A DNA stretch of 7,341 nucleotides, taken from Synergistaceae bacterium UBA4088. GTDB taxonomy: Bacteria; Synergistota; Synergistia; Synergistales; Thermovirgaceae. This document shows, piece by piece, positions 5,112 through 7,341 of the stretch. The translations under genes and the position numbers were made by a program. Under the pieces are notes generated by a model that searched no databases, was not told where the DNA came from, and saw only the letters and a list, made by a program, of their open reading frames with translations. The DNA is taken from assembly GCA_002382605.1 (NCBI GenBank), contig DFYG01000132.1:1-7341 (forward strand), written 5' to 3'. Every line of letters starts with the position of its first letter. Position 1 is the stretch's first letter.

Positions 5112-5141
5112 GGAACTCAGGGTCCGACCTGCACAATTCAC
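5112..5141 (+). repeat. Interspersed repeat, diverged copy D
   Basis: GGAACTCAGGGTCCGACCTG, then CACAATTCAC, aligns end to end with copy A (GGAACTTATAGGGGTCA, then ACCTACACTTTTGAC) but is three bases shorter and clearly diverged. It marks the right end of the repeat-rich accessory region and is in the same orientation as the others. No gene ends in it. Confidence 0.45.
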
Positions 5142-5188
5142 AAAAAGGATAAAAGCCTTAATTCTTGGGGAAAACCGATCCTTTTTTT
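5142..5188. terminator. Possible bidirectional terminator
   Basis: AAAAAGGAT (5142-5150) pairs with ATCCTTTTT (5178-5186), around a 27-nt loop. It gives a T run on either strand, so it could end plus-strand transcripts and those of the minus-strand operon. The stem is AT-rich and the loop long, and it lies about 200 nt past the last minus-strand gene. Confidence 0.25.
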
Positions 5189-5393
5189 CCTTGTCTTGTC
5201 CCTTTTTGTAATAATATCTTGCCTCTGATACCTCCCGATGCTGGATAGAGGCGCCATTTCCGGGGTTGCATGGAGTACAGAAGTACGGAAGCCCGGTGGA
5301 GTATTCGTCTGCATGGCCTTCCGGTTTGCAAGACCCTTTTTATTGCTGCTGTTTTTCTATCATTAAAATGATTTTGCCAATTGCCATGAATAT

Positions 5394-5963
5394 CTACAGC
5401 CGGGCCACTTCCAACACTGCCAGAACCACGAGGATCGCCGCAGCCGCTATCAGCACCATCTTGCGTTCCCCGACCTTGAAGAGCTGCGGCAGTGTTACCT
5501 TTCCGTAGAAACCCCACTTAAGAACCCCTTCGTTCAGCCAGGGGTAAAGGGCAGCAAACAGCCCGGAACCTGCCATTATTCCCGCAACTCCCCCCACAAG
5601 GGCGTCCATGGAGCCGTTCCCTACGGCCCCGGCGATCGTACCCGGGCAGTAGCCCAGAATGGCAAACCCCACCCCGAATATCAGCCCGCCAATTACGTTC
5701 ATTCCCAGAGAGCCGGATTTTGGGTAAAGTTCCACCCAGCCTAGCCCTTTCATTGTGTAGATCCCTGCCATACCGACAAGCACTGCCGAAAGCATTACCT
5801 TTATTACCGTAAAATCTCTTAGAAGAAGCTGTCCCGCAATGACATCGTACTTTGTGACTCCACCCTTCTGCAGCAGGAAACCAAAGACCAGACCGATCAA
5901 TAATCCCTGTATAAGCTGGCTAATTCTGCTTTTCTCCTTTGCTGGCAGACTCTGCGCCGACAT
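5394..5963 (-). CDS. YeeE/YedE-family sulfur transporter, second half protein
   Basis: A 189-residue integral membrane protein of the YeeE/YedE (Sulf_transp) family. About five hydrophobic segments are visible, near residues 15-32, 50-68, 86-104, 116-135 and 166-186. The family signature is GFAILGYCPGTIAGAVGNG with Cys106; conserved cysteines like this carry thiosulfate through characterised YeeE proteins. The frame is open from GTG 5972, but ATG 5963 is preferred because CCTCCC at 5972-5977 (GGGAGG on the coding strand) lies 8 nt before it and overlaps the GTG. The upstream YeeE-like gene ends 18 nt away. The two look like the separately encoded halves of the longer single-chain transporter and probably form one complex. 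Substrate, thiosulfate or another sulfur anion, is inferred. Confidence 0.85.
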   Translation of the reverse strand: MSAQSLPAKEKSRISQLIQGLLIGLVFGFLLQKGGVTKYDVIAGQLLLRDFTVIKVMLSAVLVGMAGIYTMKGLGWVELYPKSGSLGMNVIGGLIFGVGFAILGYCPGTIAGAVGNGSMDALVGGVAGIMAGSGLFAALYPWLNEGVLKWGFYGKVTLPQLFKVGERKMVLIAAAAILVVLAVLEVARL

Positions 5964-5971
5964 TACCGTCA

Positions 5972-5977
5972 CCTCCC
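5972..5977 (-). promoter_or_regulatory. Shine-Dalgarno site fixing ATG 5963
   Basis: GGGAGG on the minus strand, 8 nt before ATG 5963. The alternative GTG 5972 overlaps this site and cannot use it. Confidence 0.65.
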
Positions 5978-5981
5978 GGGA

Positions 5982-6494
5982 CTAGAAGCGGAAAAGCAGT
6001 CTGGCCGTGACGATCCCGCCAACGAAGAAGCAGGTTGCCGAGATCCAGCTCGACAGGGCCAGCTGCATAGTCCCGCTTATACCGTGACCGCTGGTGCATC
6101 CGTCGGCCCACCTCGCCCCGAAACCAAGACAGATGCCCCCAAGCAGAGCGGCAAGTATCCTTTTCACCGCTCCTGTTCCGAACCTTGAGGCCCACAGGGC
6201 GGGCACCAGTTGCAAGTGGAAGTCACCGGACAGAAGAGCTGAAAAAAGCGACCCGAAAACTATCCCCGTTACAAGCATCCACTGCCAGTCGATGACAAGT
6301 TTTACCTTCTGGTAATAGGGTTTGCTGTCAACCATGTCTCCGCGTATCATCTTCTCTATCATCCCGCTTGCCTTTGCGAAGGCCGTGGAACAGGCAATGG
6401 GCTTTCGGGATATCAGGAAACTGAGCCAGCTCAGCACGCCGATCCCGGCTCCTACCACGTAAGGCGACCAGCGGATCTCCTTGAGGTAATCCAC
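5982..6494 (-). CDS. YeeE/YedE-family sulfur transporter, first half protein
   Basis: A 170-residue membrane protein of the same family as its downstream neighbour. It opens with WSPYVVGAGIGVLSWLSF and then RKPIACSTAF with Cys35, and carries the second signature GARWADGCTSGHGISG with Cys133. Hydrophobic segments lie near residues 10-30, 71-90, 112-128 and 146-168. It starts at GTG 6494 behind a purine-rich GGGGGGAAGG site on the coding strand. The rhodanese-fusion gene ends 19 nt upstream, so all three minus-strand genes form one operon. Expected role: the partner half of a thiosulfate-type importer at the inner membrane. Confidence 0.85.
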   Translation of the reverse strand: MDYLKEIRWSPYVVGAGIGVLSWLSFLISRKPIACSTAFAKASGMIEKMIRGDMVDSKPYYQKVKLVIDWQWMLVTGIVFGSLFSALLSGDFHLQLVPALWASRFGTGAVKRILAALLGGICLGFGARWADGCTSGHGISGTMQLALSSWISATCFFVGGIVTARLLFRF

Positions 6495-6513
6495 TCCACC
6501 TTCCCCCCTTCTC

Positions 6514-7341
6514 TCAGGATATGTCCCTGTGTTCCCTCACTTTCGAAAATTGGGTGAAGAACCTCGAACCGTGGGGGTTCATACAGGCCCGGCACTCCTT
6601 GACGTAACCGGCGGCGCTGTAGCCGGACATGCCCCCGGCCAGGTTCGTGACGCGCCTGAACCCGTGCTGCTTGAGAATGCTAGCCCCAAGGCTCGAGCGG
6701 TTGCCGGAGCTGCACATGACAACGACGTGTTTTTCCATATCCAGTTCAGCGTGACGGGTACGGAGTTCAGAGACCTGGATGTTCACAGCACCTTCGATAT
6801 GGCTGTCCTCAAACTCGAGGGGTGCCCTGACATCGAGAAGAATGAAGTTGGAATTTTCGACGATCATGTCGTGAAGGTCCCCCGCAGAGATAGCCTCGAT
6901 ATGGCTTGAGGGGAGTCCCTGGGAAGTCCAGTTTGCCATACCCCCGTCGAGATACCCGACGATCCTGTCCACGCCGACCCTTCGGGCCCAGGTGTTGGCC
7001 ATCTGGGCACTTTTGAAGTCATCTGCCACCAGCAGAATATCTTTGTCCAGGGGCATTACCCAACCAGCGAAGGTGGGGAAGTTGCCGTTGAGATCCAGGT
7101 GCCATGTTCCTTCAAGGTGCTGACCTGCAAAGGCGAAATAACTCCTTGCATCAAGAAGGACCGTGCCCGGGTCTTTCATCTTCTCAAGGAAACTTTTCGG
7201 TTCCAGTTCCTCCATGACGGGAAGGGTTGAGATCAGGGCCGGCCCCTGACGATTTATATCGCTGCACCGGCTGAAATGGTCCGGAGCCGGGGGCATGTTC
7301 TCCGCCAGCGACCTGATGAAATCCTTTTTGTCCCCGATCTG
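6514..7341 (-). CDS. MBL-fold persulfide dioxygenase/rhodanese fusion, CstB-like, N-terminus beyond window
   Basis: Partial: the frame is open to base 7341, so the ATG at 7296 is internal. The first visible residues (FIRSLAENMPPAPDHF, then INRQGPAL) match the linker that ends the metallo-beta-lactamase part of persulfide dioxygenase-rhodanese fusions. Then come two rhodanese domains. The first (about 7206-6910) has VADDFKSAQ where the active-site Cys loop should be, so it is a pseudo-rhodanese. The second (about 6890-6590) has VVMCSSGNRSS, with its catalytic Cys at 6712-6714. This order, dioxygenase, dead rhodanese, live rhodanese, is that of CstB, which detoxifies persulfides and yields thiosulfate. 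A 25-residue tail with CRAC follows. Its pairing with the YeeE/YedE genes supports sulfane-sulfur handling. Confidence 0.85.
   Translation of the reverse strand, partial: QIGDKKDFIRSLAENMPPAPDHFSRCSDINRQGPALISTLPVMEELEPKSFLEKMKDPGTVLLDARSYFAFAGQHLEGTWHLDLNGNFPTFAGWVMPLDKDILLVADDFKSAQMANTWARRVGVDRIVGYLDGGMANWTSQGLPSSHIEAISAGDLHDMIVENSNFILLDVRAPLEFEDSHIEGAVNIQVSELRTRHAELDMEKHVVVMCSSGNRSSLGASILKQHGFRRVTNLAGGMSGYSAAGYVKECRACMNPHGSRFFTQFSKVREHRDIS

Larger units (their letters stand above)
5041..5393. other. Gene-free junction between accessory region and sulfur operon
   Basis: No credible gene on either strand. It contains repeat copy D (5112-5141), a weak AT-rich hairpin that could terminate either strand (5142-5188), and an imperfect inverted repeat (CGGAAG near 5285 against CTTCCG near 5320). 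Open frames across its right end on the plus strand are shadows of the minus-strand YeeE-like gene. Confidence 0.5.

Noticed and set aside
1..5141. Integron attC sites or a CRISPR array as the explanation of the repeats
   Set aside because: The copies lack the paired GTTRRRY/RYYYAAC core sites of attC and are irregularly spaced hundreds to thousands of bases apart. No integrase or cas gene is present.
5158..5517. Minus-strand open frame of 119 codons running out of the YeeE-like gene into the intergenic region
   Set aside because: It overlaps the YeeE-like gene in another frame on the same strand, has no ribosome site and no recognisable domain.
6529..6909. Plus-strand open frame of 126 codons
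   Set aside because: It is antisense to the second rhodanese domain, whose active-site motif is intact on the minus strand.
7294..7296. ATG 7296 as the start of a stand-alone double-rhodanese protein
   Set aside because: The frame remains open to the window edge, and the residues before it match the end of an MBL-rhodanese linker, so the gene continues beyond 7341.

Overview
The window is bacterial chromosomal DNA in two parts. Positions 1 to about 5190 form an accessory region in which every credible gene lies on the plus strand. Positions 5394 to 7341 hold a sulfur-handling operon on the minus strand, cut off by the right edge of the window. The gene families and the GGAACCTTATAG-type repeats remind me of Desulfobacterota/deltaproteobacterial genomes. 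That assignment is an impression from memory, and nothing here fixes the taxon.

Layout, left to right: (1) repeat copy A (1-33), an EndoIII-like HhH DNA glycosylase with an Fe-S cluster loop (118-897), an HNH endonuclease with a TTG start (914-1483) and a weak terminator; (2) a 48-codon ORF with a strong Shine-Dalgarno sequence (1567-1713) whose last codons lie inside repeat copy B (1702-1736); (3) a type II toxin-antitoxin pair, AbrB/MazE-type antitoxin plus Doc/Fic-type toxin (1870-2499), whose toxin stop codon lies inside repeat copy E (2488-2563); (4) a consensus sigma70-type promoter driving three tightly packed genes that all start with GTG: an XRE-HTH/M78 (ImmA/IrrE) metalloprotease, a PIN-domain nuclease and a small DUF6429-like protein (2934-4808), followed one base later by repeat copy C (4810-4886); (5) a gene-free stretch with two strong hairpins, the second ending in T6 (4895-5040), and a diverged repeat copy D (5112-5141); (6) on the opposite strand, a split pair of YeeE/YedE sulfur transporters downstream of a metallo-beta-lactamase/rhodanese fusion of CstB (persulfide dioxygenase) type.

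The most striking pattern is in the accessory half. Five related repeat copies, all in the same orientation, punctuate small functional cassettes. Three sit exactly at gene 3' ends, and two of those supply the stop codon. Copies E and C are full-length 76-77 bp relatives and bracket the XRE-M78/PIN/DUF6429 operon as direct repeats. That operon is the best candidate for an undescribed toxin-antitoxin or defence-like module: a protease-linked repressor, a nuclease and a small conserved accessory protein, under a strong promoter of its own.

The minus-strand genes make sense together. The YeeE/YedE halves would bring in thiosulfate or another sulfur species, and the persulfide dioxygenase-rhodanese would oxidise or transfer sulfane sulfur. 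They converge on the accessory region, with gene-free DNA from about 5041 to 5393.
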